Positions 20,953 to 28,460 of a stretch of 28,514 nucleotides of DNA are shown here, piece after piece. The stretch comes from an uncultured Corynebacterium sp. (GTDB lineage: Bacteria; Actinomycetota; Actinomycetes; Mycobacteriales; Mycobacteriaceae): positions 1 through 28,514 of the forward strand of contig NZ_CAMXWS010000023.1 in the NCBI RefSeq assembly GCF_947253065.1, given 5' to 3'. The translations under genes were made by a program, and so were the position numbers. Under the pieces are notes generated by a model. That model did not search any database, was not told where the DNA came from, and was given only the letters and a program-made list of their open reading frames with translations. Numbering within the stretch: the first letter of the stretch is position 1; each line of letters starts with the position of its first letter.

Positions 20953-21231
20953 CTAAAGCGCACCGTCCCTCTTACGGAAGCGGGCAACGGACAGCGAGCC
21001 GATGAAGCCGAGCAAGGCCACGACGACCATCGCGTTGACCACGGTTGTGTCGAGTGTCCAGCAGATATAGGTCGCCAGCGCGCATTGCAGCGAGGCGACA
21101 ATACCGTCCATGGAGATCACGCGGTCGAGCGAATTCGGCCCGACAATCAGCCGCCACGTGGTGATCATGAACCCAGCGGCGAGCAGCACCGCCGCTACCG
21201 TAAGCACGGAGTTGTAGATCGCGTCATCCAT
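20953..21231 (-). CDS. mrpF: Mrp Na+/H+ antiporter subunit F
   Basis: A 92-residue, three-span membrane protein of the MrpF/PhaF family. Features are the N-terminal span (SVLTVAAVLLAAGFMITTWR), the conserved loop RLIVGPNSLDRVISMDG (family pattern GPT..DRV.a.D), then two further spans and a short basic end (RFRKRDGAL). It is part of the membrane domain of the antiporter. It starts 2 bases after the mrpE stop and abuts mrpG. Some annotations confuse it with subunit F of multiple-resistance and pH proteins from other systems; order and motif agree here. Confidence 0.92.
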   Translation of the reverse strand: MDDAIYNSVLTVAAVLLAAGFMITTWRLIVGPNSLDRVISMDGIVASLQCALATYICWTLDTTVVNAMVVVALLGFIGSLSVARFRKRDGAL

Positions 21232-21233
21232 GT

Positions 21234-21800
21234 TTAGTGGGCCTTTCTCTTCTCAAAAATAGCGATCATCGAGCGCTCAAGCTTATCGACGTCCGCCAGT
21301 GCCTTCTCCACATCTTTCTGCGTCCCCGCGGATAAAACGTGAATGGTCCAGACTCGGTTGGCCAGGTCAATGTCTGTGACACAGCCACCAGGCTGAAGGT
21401 TGTATGCGCAGGTGGCGAAGTACAGTGCGAGCTCGGAGTTGAGGCGCATCGGGACTTTGAAGATCGCGCTTTTCGGCGGGTCCGCCGGGCGGATTGCCAG
21501 CCAGGAGACCTGGATAGCTGCGACGATCAGCTCGCCGACCCAACGGATGAGGAAGCCGATCAATTTGGGGGTGTCTAGACTCACGCCACCGGTGGGCAGC
21601 TTCGGCAGCGGCAGGACCATGGTGATAATCAAGCCGAGCGCAAACCCGGCGAAGATATTCGCCCAGGTGAGCTCACCCATGAGCAGGATCCACATGAGGG
21701 TGAGCCAGAAAATGAACCAGGGGCGGTAGCGGTCGGAGACGTGACCGCCGAAAGAGCGGCGCGGAGTCCGGTGCTGCGTGGGCCGTTCTTGGATGCTCAT
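21234..21800 (-). CDS. mrpE: Mrp Na+/H+ antiporter subunit E
   Basis: A 188-residue membrane protein of the MrpE/MnhE family. A polar N-terminus (about 25 residues) precedes two close spans (FIFWLTLMWILLMGELTWAN; IFAGFALGLIITMVLPLP) and a third (FLIRWVGELIVAAIQVSWLA). The cytoplasmic C-terminus keeps the family pattern: SELALYFATCAYNLQPGGCV then TDIDLANRVWTIHVLSAG. MrpE influences assembly and ion selectivity of the complex. Its ATG overlaps the mrpD stop by one base (TGATG). Confidence 0.93.
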   Translation of the reverse strand: MSIQERPTQHRTPRRSFGGHVSDRYRPWFIFWLTLMWILLMGELTWANIFAGFALGLIITMVLPLPKLPTGGVSLDTPKLIGFLIRWVGELIVAAIQVSWLAIRPADPPKSAIFKVPMRLNSELALYFATCAYNLQPGGCVTDIDLANRVWTIHVLSAGTQKDVEKALADVDKLERSMIAIFEKRKAH

Positions 21801-23593
21801 CAGTTCGCCTCCTCAGAGGGGGTAGCGGGAGCCTGCTCGATATTTTCCGCTGGTTCAGGCACAGGCACCGTAGTTACGCCGGCAGTCGGTTCCTCAATTT
21901 CGCGGACGCGGTTGGGGAGGGCATCGGAGCCGTCGTCAAGCTTTTGCGTGTCGAGCGTGCGCGACGGATTGGACCAGTCTTCGCCGAGGACTGCCGTGCG
22001 GTAGAGGTTGGTGTCCAGGACGGAGTCGGCGGCGCGGCCGGTGATCGCGGAGATCGGGCCGGCGAGGAATGTGATGGCCACGGATGCTGCGACGAGCGTG
22101 GCCGTGGAAGCGACCATGCCGGCGGGAACGCGGCCGGCGTCGGTGCTGTCCTCCAGGGCGACGGTGTCGGAGACATCGCCGAGCGGGCTGACGCGGACGG
22201 AGACGACATTGCCTTCGGGGGCGTCGGAACGGTCGCGGAGGAAAGCCTTGGACCAGACGATCATCATGGCGTAGAGGGTCAGCAGTGAGGTGATTACTGC
22301 GCCGATGATGAGGACCCAGGAGCGCCACGAGCCTTCCTCGGCACCCGCCTGAATAAGCAGGACCTTGCCGATGAACCCGGAGAACGGTGGGATACCGCCC
22401 AGGTTGAGGGCTGGGATGAAGTACAGCAGCGCGATCAACGGTGCGGTGTACAGCAGTGAGCCAAGGCGACGCAGCTGCGAGGAACCCATCTGGCGCTCAA
22501 TGAGGCTGACCACCAGGAATAGGGAGGTCTGCACCAAAATGTGGTGGACGGCGTAGAAGATCGCGCCGCTCAAGCCCAGCTCGGTGCCCAGGGCCACACC
22601 GTAGATCATGTAACCGATGTGGCTGACCAGGGTGAATGACAAAAGACGTTTGATGTCATTCTGGGCCAGTGCGCCCATCACGCCGATGATCATGGTGGCC
22701 AGTGCGACCCACATGAGCAGGTGGCTCAGCGGCTGGTCCGGGAACATGGTCACGCGCACGCGGATAATTGAGTACACACCCACCTTGGTCAGCAGGCCGG
22801 CGAAGACCGCGGTGACCAAGGATGCGGCGGTGGGGTAGGAGTCCGGCAGCCACGCATCGAGCGGGAAGACCGCTGCCTTAATGCCGAAGGCGACCAGCAA
22901 GGTAGCAAAGATCGCGGTGCGGGTACCGTCCGGGATCTCTTCCAGGCGCAGACCCGCCTGCGCCATATTCACCGTGCCCACCGAGGCATACACCAAAGCG
23001 AGGGCGAACAGGAAGATCATGGACGATGCCATGGACACCATCACATAACCAATGCCCGCGCGCACACGCTGTGGGGATGCGCCCATGGTGAGCAGGATGT
23101 AGGAGGCCACGAGGAAGATCTCAAAGCCGACATAAAGATTGAACAAATCGCCCGAGAGGAACGACAGGTTCACGCCCATGGACAACAGCATGTACACGGG
23201 TAGGAACACATCAACCGGGTCGTTCTCATTGCCATCGCGAATACCCTGGCTGATCGCGAACCACATCACGCAGAACAGCACGATCGCGGAGACGAACAGC
23301 ATGATGCCGGACAGACGATCAGCCACGAATGTGATGCCGATCGGGGCATCCCAGCCACCTAATTGAAGTGTCTGGATACCGGCGATATCCGCCACCAGAA
23401 TCATCGATGCCGCGACCACCGCCAGCACCAGGAAGGTGATGAAGGCGATATTGCGTTGCAGCATGCGGTGCTTACCTGCCAGAAGAATCAGCGCGGCAGC
23501 AATCGCGGGCAACAGCACCGGCAGAGGAATCAGGTAGGGCATGACCGGCAGGAGCAGGTCGACGTACGACTCGAAGAAGGAAGGGCTAGGCAT
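21800..23593 (-). CDS. mrpD: Mrp Na+/H+ antiporter subunit D
   Basis: A 597-residue antiporter-type subunit homologous to complex I NuoM/NuoN, with about 14 spans. The Proton_antipo_M core is clear: GVNLSFLSGDLFNLYVGFEI with the key Glu in helix 5, then LLTKVGVYSII with the central Lys, ALAQNDIKRLLSFTLVSHIG with the Lys in the broken helix, and GGIPPFSGFIGK. About 100 residues at the end lie beyond the last usual span: one more hydrophobic stretch (TATLVAASVAITFLAGPISA) and a polar, Pro/Glu-rich tail that family members outside Actinobacteria mostly lack. It overlaps mrpC by 8 bases and mrpE by one. Confidence 0.94.
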   Translation of the reverse strand: MPSPSFFESYVDLLLPVMPYLIPLPVLLPAIAAALILLAGKHRMLQRNIAFITFLVLAVVAASMILVADIAGIQTLQLGGWDAPIGITFVADRLSGIMLFVSAIVLFCVMWFAISQGIRDGNENDPVDVFLPVYMLLSMGVNLSFLSGDLFNLYVGFEIFLVASYILLTMGASPQRVRAGIGYVMVSMASSMIFLFALALVYASVGTVNMAQAGLRLEEIPDGTRTAIFATLLVAFGIKAAVFPLDAWLPDSYPTAASLVTAVFAGLLTKVGVYSIIRVRVTMFPDQPLSHLLMWVALATMIIGVMGALAQNDIKRLLSFTLVSHIGYMIYGVALGTELGLSGAIFYAVHHILVQTSLFLVVSLIERQMGSSQLRRLGSLLYTAPLIALLYFIPALNLGGIPPFSGFIGKVLLIQAGAEEGSWRSWVLIIGAVITSLLTLYAMMIVWSKAFLRDRSDAPEGNVVSVRVSPLGDVSDTVALEDSTDAGRVPAGMVASTATLVAASVAITFLAGPISAITGRAADSVLDTNLYRTAVLGEDWSNPSRTLDTQKLDDGSDALPNRVREIEEPTAGVTTVPVPEPAENIEQAPATPSEEAN

Positions 23594-24077
23594 CCTTGCG
23601 GACCTCCTTCACCGGCTCCTCAAACGAGCGCGGACCGAAGGCATCCCCACCACTGCGCAGGCGGCCGGTCTCCGGGTCATCGGAGGCATCCGCATCCGGT
23701 GCAGCCGATGGCGTGGCCGGACGCGCGGCGATTGCCTGGTCCTCTGCGTCGTGCTCAATCACATCATCGGCGCGGTAGCGGTACTGCCTGTACAGCAAGG
23801 CTAGGATGAAGGACACCATCGCCATGGAGATGACAATCGCGGTCAGGATCATGCCTTGTGCCAGCGGATCAGCCACCTTGTCAGTGACGATGGATTCACG
23901 CTCCAAGATCGGCGGTGCTCCCGCTTGGCCGCCAGCCTGGAGCAGCAGCAGGTTAGCGCCGTTACCGATCAGCATGACACCGAGCAACATGCGCGTCATC
24001 GCGCGATCCAGCATCAAGTACACGCCCGCTGCGATGAGTACGCCTGAGGCGATCAGGAGGAAAAGATTCGCTTCCAT
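23586..24077 (-). CDS. mrpC: Mrp Na+/H+ antiporter subunit C
   Basis: A 163-residue, three-span subunit homologous to NuoK of complex I. Spans: LFLLIASGVLIAAGVYLML, a second around MLLGVMLIGNGANLLLLQAG (family signature GNGANLL), and AQGMILTAIVISMAMVSFIL, with DPLAQGMILTAIVI as the conserved block. The ~55 residues after the last span are acidic and Ala/Pro-rich, longer than in most MrpC proteins. Its ATG follows the mrpA stop without a gap, and the end overlaps mrpD by 8 bases. Confidence 0.93.
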   Translation of the reverse strand: MEANLFLLIASGVLIAAGVYLMLDRAMTRMLLGVMLIGNGANLLLLQAGGQAGAPPILERESIVTDKVADPLAQGMILTAIVISMAMVSFILALLYRQYRYRADDVIEHDAEDQAIAARPATPSAAPDADASDDPETGRLRSGGDAFGPRSFEEPVKEVRKDA

Positions 24078-27000
24078 CTACTGCACCTCCCCAGTCCGTG
24101 ACGTTGATATTCCAGTTTCAGAATTAGCTCGTCTATCCACGCGGCGTTCCTTCACCGCTTGACCTGCCCTTTGAGCGCGTTCGGCGATACGGGCGGAAGC
24201 ACGCTGCTTCGCCTTCTCCTCACGCGCACGCTTGCGTTCCTCATTCTTGATCTGCAGAGCACGGGCACGATCACGTGCACGCTCCTTACGCTCGTCCTCT
24301 TCACGGTCGATCTGAGCGCCAAGGGACGTGAGAATGTGCATGGCCAGGCCGACGACGATGGTGTACACGCCGGCGTCGAAAAGCAGTGCCGATGGAATGG
24401 TGACCGCACCGATCAGCGGTATCTCCGGCTCGATATAACCACTGGTCAGCGGTGGGTAGCCCATGAACATCGGGATCACCGCGGCCGCGCCGGAGAGCAG
24501 CAGGCCAACGCCCAGCAACTTCGACGGATCGACCGGGAGTGCCTCTTCGAGCTCGTCGCGGCCACCGGCGAGGTAGCGCAACGTGAGGGCAAGCCCCATG
24601 ACCAGCCCGCCGGCGAAACCACCGCCGGGCGCATTGTGGCCGGAGAAGAAGAAGTATGCGGACAAAAGCACCATCGCCGGGAAGAGTAGGCGGGTGACCA
24701 CATCCACCATGATCGAACGGTTCTGGGCCTTTTCGCCCTCCACACCCGATGCGAGCCAGCGCGGGCGGCGTGTGGACAGCGTCGGACGACGCGAATCGCG
24801 GGTGAAGGACTGCGTGCGGTAAATCAGGCTGGCCACGCCCGTAGCGGCGATGACCAGCACGGAGATCTCGCCGAGTGTATCGCCTGCACGCAGGTCCACC
24901 AGCAGCACGTTGACCGTATTGCGGCCATGCCCGATCTCGTAGGCCAGGCGTGGCATGAGCAGCGAGATCGGCTCGTGGATGCGCGCCGACATCGCCGCGA
25001 CTGCGACGACGACCACCGAGAAACCAGTGCCCACTGCCAACCAGGCGCGCAGACGAACATCGGCGTCTTTACGCACATCCACCTCGGTGGGCAGCTTGCG
25101 CAGCACCAGCATGAATACGACCATCACCAAGGTCTCCACCAGCACCTGTGTCAGCGCCAGATCCGGCGCGCCGTGTAGCGCGAAGATCATGGCAGAGCCA
25201 TAACCAGTCAGACCGACCAGGATGACCAAGGACAAACGGTTGCGGATCACGGTCGCGGCGACTGCGCAGGCCACCATCACCAAAACAGTGATACCCTGCC
25301 ACGGGTTGTCCCACAGAATCATGTGCGTGACCGCCATGTTTCCGGAGATTAGTGCGCCCAGCGGGACCACGAGCAGCACGCTGAAGATCACCGCCAGGTT
25401 GATCGTCAACGAACCGCGCTGCGTCGATGCCGTCAAGCGTAGCGACGCCTGCCGGAGCACCCTCAACATCGCATCCCACAACGCATCTGCATTGCCCAAG
25501 GCAGGACGCTCAAACTGCGCCTTCTTAACCAGCTGACGCTGCCAGAACATCGCCGCACCTGACGCGATGATCACCGCGCTCAGCGCCAGCGGGATGGTCA
25601 GACCATGCCACAGCGCCAGTTCCTGGTGCTCCCCATGCGGGAAGCGCACGCCCAGGTACTGGTTGATCAGGTTCGACAGTGGAGCCGGAATGACGCCAAA
25701 GACCACGGTGAGTGCCACGAGCAACCCCGGCGGGGCCCACTGGAGGAATTCGATGCGGTCCATGTTGGCAACGGCGGGGGACGTGCCGTGGACAAGCTCG
25801 CGGCGAACGTCTTGCTGTGGTTTGCGCGCGAAGGCGCCCCACAGGAAATAAATTGAATACGCCATCGTCAGGATTGAGCCGAGCACAAACCCGACGAGCA
25901 GCACATTGCGCGGCATGCCCACGAGCATTTCCTCGTGCAGCGTCGCCTCAAGTGCGGCCTCCTTGGCCACGAAACCCCACAGCGGAGGAATGCCCGCCAT
26001 CGATGCCGCCGCGATCATGGCCAACACCATCACGAGCGGCTCCCGACGGCCGAGACCGGAAAGCTCGCGGACATCGCGCGTGCCGGAGGCGTGATCAATC
26101 GCGCCAACAATCATGAACAGAGCGGCCTTGAACAGTGAATGCGCGAACACGAGCGCCAGGCCAGCCATCGTCGCTTCACGCGAGCCGATGCCCACCACCG
26201 CAGTCATAAACCCGAGCTGAGAGACAGTGCCGTACGCCAGAATCAGCTTCAAATCGCGCTGTTTGAGCGCCATCCAACCGCCCAGCAGCATCGTGAACAC
26301 GCCGGCAGGGAGCACCACGAGGTGCCACACGCTTATCGACGCAAAATCCGGCGCCAACCGCGCCACCAAGTACACCCCTGCCTTCACCATGGCAGCGGAG
26401 TGCAGGTACGCCGACACCGGTGTTGGCGCCGCCATTGCGCCTGGTAGCCAGAAGTGGAAGGGTGCTTGTGCCGACTTGGTCAGCGCACCCAGCAGAATCA
26501 GCACGACAGCCGGGGTAATCCCCTGGACAGACTGCAGATCCGACAGAGCTGCGATCTCCGACAGCTTCCACACCCCGGTCTGGGTACCGAACAAGATGAT
26601 GCCCACCAGCATGGCCAGACCACCAAATGTGGTGACCAACAGCGCCTGTGTTGCCGCCCTGCGCGACGATGCACGCTCCCCGTAGTAGGAGACCAGCAGG
26701 AACGACAGGATCGACGTGATCTCCCAGAAGATGTACATCATCAAGAAGTTGTCCGAGATGACCAGGCCATACATGGCCATCGCGAACATGGTCAGCTCTG
26801 CTGCGAAAATGCTCAGGCGCCGCGGATTGGAATCGAAATACCCCCAGCAATAGAGCAGCACCAATGCGCCGACACCGAGCACAATCAGCCCGAACAGCCC
26901 TGCCAGAGCATCGAGTCTGAACTCGATATTCAGATGGATTCCCGGCATCCACGGATACGAGGCGAGGATCTCGCCACCATTGCGGAATGTCCCATTCGCG

Positions 27001-27134
27001 AACTGGTAAACCAGCCACACAAATCCAGCACCAGGCACAAGCGCGAGAAGACCAAAGCCTGGCCTGCCTAATGTGCGCACCGCGAAAGGTGCGGCAGCTG
27101 TGGCGGCGATCAGCGCGATGAGCAAGGTGATCAC
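24078..27134 (-). CDS. mrpA: Mrp Na+/H+ antiporter subunit A with fused subunit B
   Basis: A 1018-residue membrane protein, the largest Mrp subunit. Residues up to about 640 form the NuoL-like antiporter part (MYIFWEITSILSFLLVSYYG with the key Glu; ALTKSAQAPFHFWLPGAMAA; APTPVSAYLHSAAMVKAGVY). Then comes the MrpA C-terminal region with the LHGAPDLALTQVLVETL block, and at about 800-930 an MrpB domain (FFFSGHNAPGGGFAGGLVMG). So A and B are fused and no separate mrpB exists. The last ~75 residues are a highly basic, probably coiled tail rich in Arg, Lys, Glu. Start is GTG 27134 with GGGAGG about 11 bases upstream. First gene of mrpA-C-D-E-F-G, a Na+ or K+/H+ antiporter for pH and salt homeostasis. 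Confidence 0.95.
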   Translation of the reverse strand: MITLLIALIAATAAAPFAVRTLGRPGFGLLALVPGAGFVWLVYQFANGTFRNGGEILASYPWMPGIHLNIEFRLDALAGLFGLIVLGVGALVLLYCWGYFDSNPRRLSIFAAELTMFAMAMYGLVISDNFLMMYIFWEITSILSFLLVSYYGERASSRRAATQALLVTTFGGLAMLVGIILFGTQTGVWKLSEIAALSDLQSVQGITPAVVLILLGALTKSAQAPFHFWLPGAMAAPTPVSAYLHSAAMVKAGVYLVARLAPDFASISVWHLVVLPAGVFTMLLGGWMALKQRDLKLILAYGTVSQLGFMTAVVGIGSREATMAGLALVFAHSLFKAALFMIVGAIDHASGTRDVRELSGLGRREPLVMVLAMIAAASMAGIPPLWGFVAKEAALEATLHEEMLVGMPRNVLLVGFVLGSILTMAYSIYFLWGAFARKPQQDVRRELVHGTSPAVANMDRIEFLQWAPPGLLVALTVVFGVIPAPLSNLINQYLGVRFPHGEHQELALWHGLTIPLALSAVIIASGAAMFWQRQLVKKAQFERPALGNADALWDAMLRVLRQASLRLTASTQRGSLTINLAVIFSVLLVVPLGALISGNMAVTHMILWDNPWQGITVLVMVACAVAATVIRNRLSLVILVGLTGYGSAMIFALHGAPDLALTQVLVETLVMVVFMLVLRKLPTEVDVRKDADVRLRAWLAVGTGFSVVVVAVAAMSARIHEPISLLMPRLAYEIGHGRNTVNVLLVDLRAGDTLGEISVLVIAATGVASLIYRTQSFTRDSRRPTLSTRRPRWLASGVEGEKAQNRSIMVDVVTRLLFPAMVLLSAYFFFSGHNAPGGGFAGGLVMGLALTLRYLAGGRDELEEALPVDPSKLLGVGLLLSGAAAVIPMFMGYPPLTSGYIEPEIPLIGAVTIPSALLFDAGVYTIVVGLAMHILTSLGAQIDREEDERKERARDRARALQIKNEERKRAREEKAKQRASARIAERAQRAGQAVKERRVDRRANSETGISTSRTGEVQ

Positions 27135-27181
27135 AGTGTCACGGCCCTCCCAAGTATCTTTCCGGCGGGGGTCTTAAAGAC

Positions 27182-27203
27182 GCTGGTTAACGGGGCAACC
27201 AGC
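27182..27203. promoter_or_regulatory. Inverted repeat upstream of mrpA
   Basis: GCTGGTT (27182-27188) and AACCAGC (27197-27203) form a perfect 7-bp inverted repeat with an 8-base centre, about 50-70 bases upstream of the mrpA start. It could be an operator for a pH or salt regulator, or an mRNA leader hairpin; nothing identifies the factor. Confidence 0.35.
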
Positions 27204-27261
27204 AGCGCGCGAGCAAGTAAGACACCCTGCCAACTTGGGAAAAACTAAGTACAACCAAATC

Positions 27262-27290
27262 AAAAAGGCGCGTCAAAAGCTGGCGCGGCC
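27262..27290 (-). terminator. Candidate terminator of the LeuA-like gene
   Basis: On the minus strand GGC-c-GCG pairs with CGCGCC, with one bulge and an 11-base loop, followed by TTTTTGATT. It lies about 90 bases after the stop codon at 27378. The stem is short, so confidence is moderate. Confidence 0.5.
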
Positions 27291-27377
27291 AACGTTTTGC
27301 AGTTTACCTATTTAGTTCTATGTGTGGGGCGTTGGATTTATTCCAACTTAACGGCTAGTGCCTTAAGCAGTTTCTTT

Positions 27378-27932
27378 TCAGCCGTAGATACGCTGTGCGC
27401 CCGAAGCCATTGCTGCGGCGATGGATTTCTCGCTCGTCGAACCGAAGCCGACAGCCCAAGCAGTGCTGCGCTCGTTGATCTGGTGCGCGACCTTGATCGC
27501 GGTGAAGGTGGCCTCGAAGAGCTCGAACTGGTGGAATTCCAGGATCTCAACATAACGGTCAGCCTCAGCCAACATTGCGCTGAATGCGTGCGCCGGACCG
27601 GAGGTGGTGATCTCGTGGTGCGTGGTCTCCGGCGGGAATGTCTTCGACGTGCGAGTGACGTCAGCTGCGTAGGTGGTGTAGCACCAGTTCTCGCGGGAGA
27701 CCTCAATATCAGAGATCTTGACGGTCGGGGTCGGTGCGAAGGTGGCACTGAACAGTGCCCAGCTCATCCCCATTGCTTCCTCACGCAGTTCGCGTGGCAG
27801 GCGACGTGGGGAGTCGAAGCGGATCTGGAATGGATCGAGCTCTGCATTGCGAGCTGGAGCGTGCTGGATCTGCTGGTTCGGGGTGGTGGAGTCGGTGGTG
27901 AAAGTGGTGTGCTGAGTCGAGGTGTAAGACAC
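27378..27932 (-). CDS. Free-standing LeuA regulatory (LeuA_dimer-like) domain protein
   Basis: A 184-residue protein without the TIM-barrel of 2-isopropylmalate synthase but with what looks like its C-terminal region. LPRELREEAMGMSWALFSAT resembles the LPR-QIEF / IWD-F linker part of LeuA. Then TTSGPAHAFSAMLAEA, VEILEFHQFELFEATFTAI and STAWAVGFGSTSEKSIAAAM follow the LeuA_dimer pattern, where leucine binds and feedback-inhibits the enzyme. The first ~45 residues are Thr/Gln-rich and probably disordered. GTG 27932 has AAGGA at a 7-base spacing. Preceded by a branched-chain-amino-acid leader peptide (28030-28104), which independently supports a link to leucine or valine supply. Exact role unknown: it could modulate LeuA or sense leucine. 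Similarity is judged by eye. Confidence 0.65.
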   Translation of the reverse strand: MSYTSTQHTTFTTDSTTPNQQIQHAPARNAELDPFQIRFDSPRRLPRELREEAMGMSWALFSATFAPTPTVKISDIEVSRENWCYTTYAADVTRTSKTFPPETTHHEITTSGPAHAFSAMLAEADRYVEILEFHQFELFEATFTAIKVAHQINERSTAWAVGFGSTSEKSIAAAMASGAQRIYG

Positions 27933-28029
27933 GTCGATGTCCTTCTACGTTTCGCGGTTTTCTAAGTGGGGCGTCCGACTCGCTGTACTGGGTGGCTAAC
28001 GACCACTACCCCACACCGCGGGGAGTCGG
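27933..28029 (-). promoter_or_regulatory. Attenuator-like leader RNA with alternative stems
   Basis: After the leader-peptide stop, CCGACTC (28029-28023) can pair with GAGTCGG (27981-27975). GGGG at 28012-28009 can pair either with CCCC at 28023-28020 or, as GTGGGG (28014-28009), with CCCCAC (27971-27966). These stems exclude one another, as in amino-acid attenuators. No T-run follows any stem, so control may be at translation: CGTAGAAG (27949-27942), overlapping the ribosome-binding site, is complementary to CTTCTACG in the leader ORF (28089-28082). Confidence 0.55.
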
Positions 28030-28104
28030 TTACTCCGCGTTGGGGTCGGTGGCCTGTAGTACCACCTTGAGTACTAGGGCTCGTAGAAGAATCGGCTTTC
28101 GCAT
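28030..28104 (-). CDS. Branched-chain amino acid leader peptide (24 residues)
   Basis: Minus-strand ORF from ATG 28104 to TAA 28030. Residues 5-16 contain nine branched-chain residues in twelve: Ile5-Leu6-Leu7, Leu10-Val11-Leu12 and Val14-Val15-Leu16. The Leu codons are CTT, CTA, CTA, CTC, CTA and the Val codons GTA, GTG, GTA; CTA and GTA are scarce in the neighbouring high-GC genes, which use mostly CTG/CTC and GTG/GTC. Rare cognate codons in a run are the hallmark of an attenuator peptide that stalls ribosomes when leucine or valine runs short. The ATG lies 7 bases after a TAGTGT -10 box (28117-28112), so it should be translated from a leaderless mRNA. Too short for automatic gene callers. 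Confidence 0.75.
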   Translation of the reverse strand: MRKPILLRALVLKVVLQATDPNAE

Positions 28105-28111
28105 GACCACG

Positions 28112-28141
28112 ACACTATCCAACTTGGTGGGTGATGCGCAA
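28112..28141 (-). promoter_or_regulatory. Promoter of the leader peptide and LeuA-like gene
   Basis: On the minus strand TTGCGC (28141-28136) and TAGTGT (28117-28112) stand 18 bases apart, a fair -35/-10 pair. The start codon of the leader peptide follows 7 bases after the -10, giving a leaderless leader peptide. Confidence 0.55.
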
Positions 28142-28256
28142 CACATTCCGGGAAATTAGTTTTCGCGGTCTCGCCGTGGGGGTGTGTCGCGGGGCCGGTC
28201 CGGGGACGGTGCGGGGTGTCGTTCGCGGGCCTGCTCACGTGGTGCTCGGGGGCGGT

Positions 28257-28310
28257 GGATCTAGATTGCGCAGTTGCCGGTGCAACTAAATCTGACCTGG
28301 GGTTTTAGCC
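28257..28310 (+). repeat. 54-bp repeat, copy 1
   Basis: From GGATCTAGATTGCGCAGTTG to GGGGTTTTAGCC. It is identical over all 54 bases to 28461-28514. It contains nested dyad symmetry: AGTTGC-CGGT-GCAACT, enclosed by AGATT on the left and AATCT on the right. Confidence 0.95.
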
Positions 28311-28330
28311 GCGTTCCTGGAGGCGAATGC

Positions 28331-28363
28331 GATCTAAATCCACCGGCCAGTTTTGCTAGATCC
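28331..28363 (-). repeat. Diverged inverted copy of the 54-bp repeat core
   Basis: GATCTA (28331-28336) and TAGATC (28357-28362) flank a centre with CACCGGC. Compared with the reverse complement of the 54-bp repeat, the shared parts are CACCGGC(A/C)A in the middle and TAGATCC at the end, with a small gap. It looks like an older copy in the opposite orientation. Confidence 0.55.
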
Positions 28364-28460
28364 AGCGGTCAAGTATGAATGATCTGGGGTGGGGCCGCGT
28401 GAGTGACCCGCCTCGATTCATGTTCGGGTTGGGTCTTCCGTGGCGGGCCCGGTCCCGCCT

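Larger units (their letters stand above)
27135..27377. other. Spacer upstream of mrpA
   Basis: No gene seen in 243 bases. Contents: the mrpA ribosome-binding site (minus GGGAGG near 27147), an inverted repeat (27182-27203), an ACTTAGTT motif (27243-27250), the terminator candidate at 27262-27290, and a short hairpin GTTGGA-N5-TCCAAC (27331-27347). No -10 box for mrpA stands out; it needs its own promoter because a terminator candidate precedes it. Confidence 0.55.

Noticed and set aside
27941..28029. Classical Rho-independent attenuator terminator after the leader peptide
   Set aside because: Stems are present but none is followed by a T-tract; control at translation or another termination mode is more likely.
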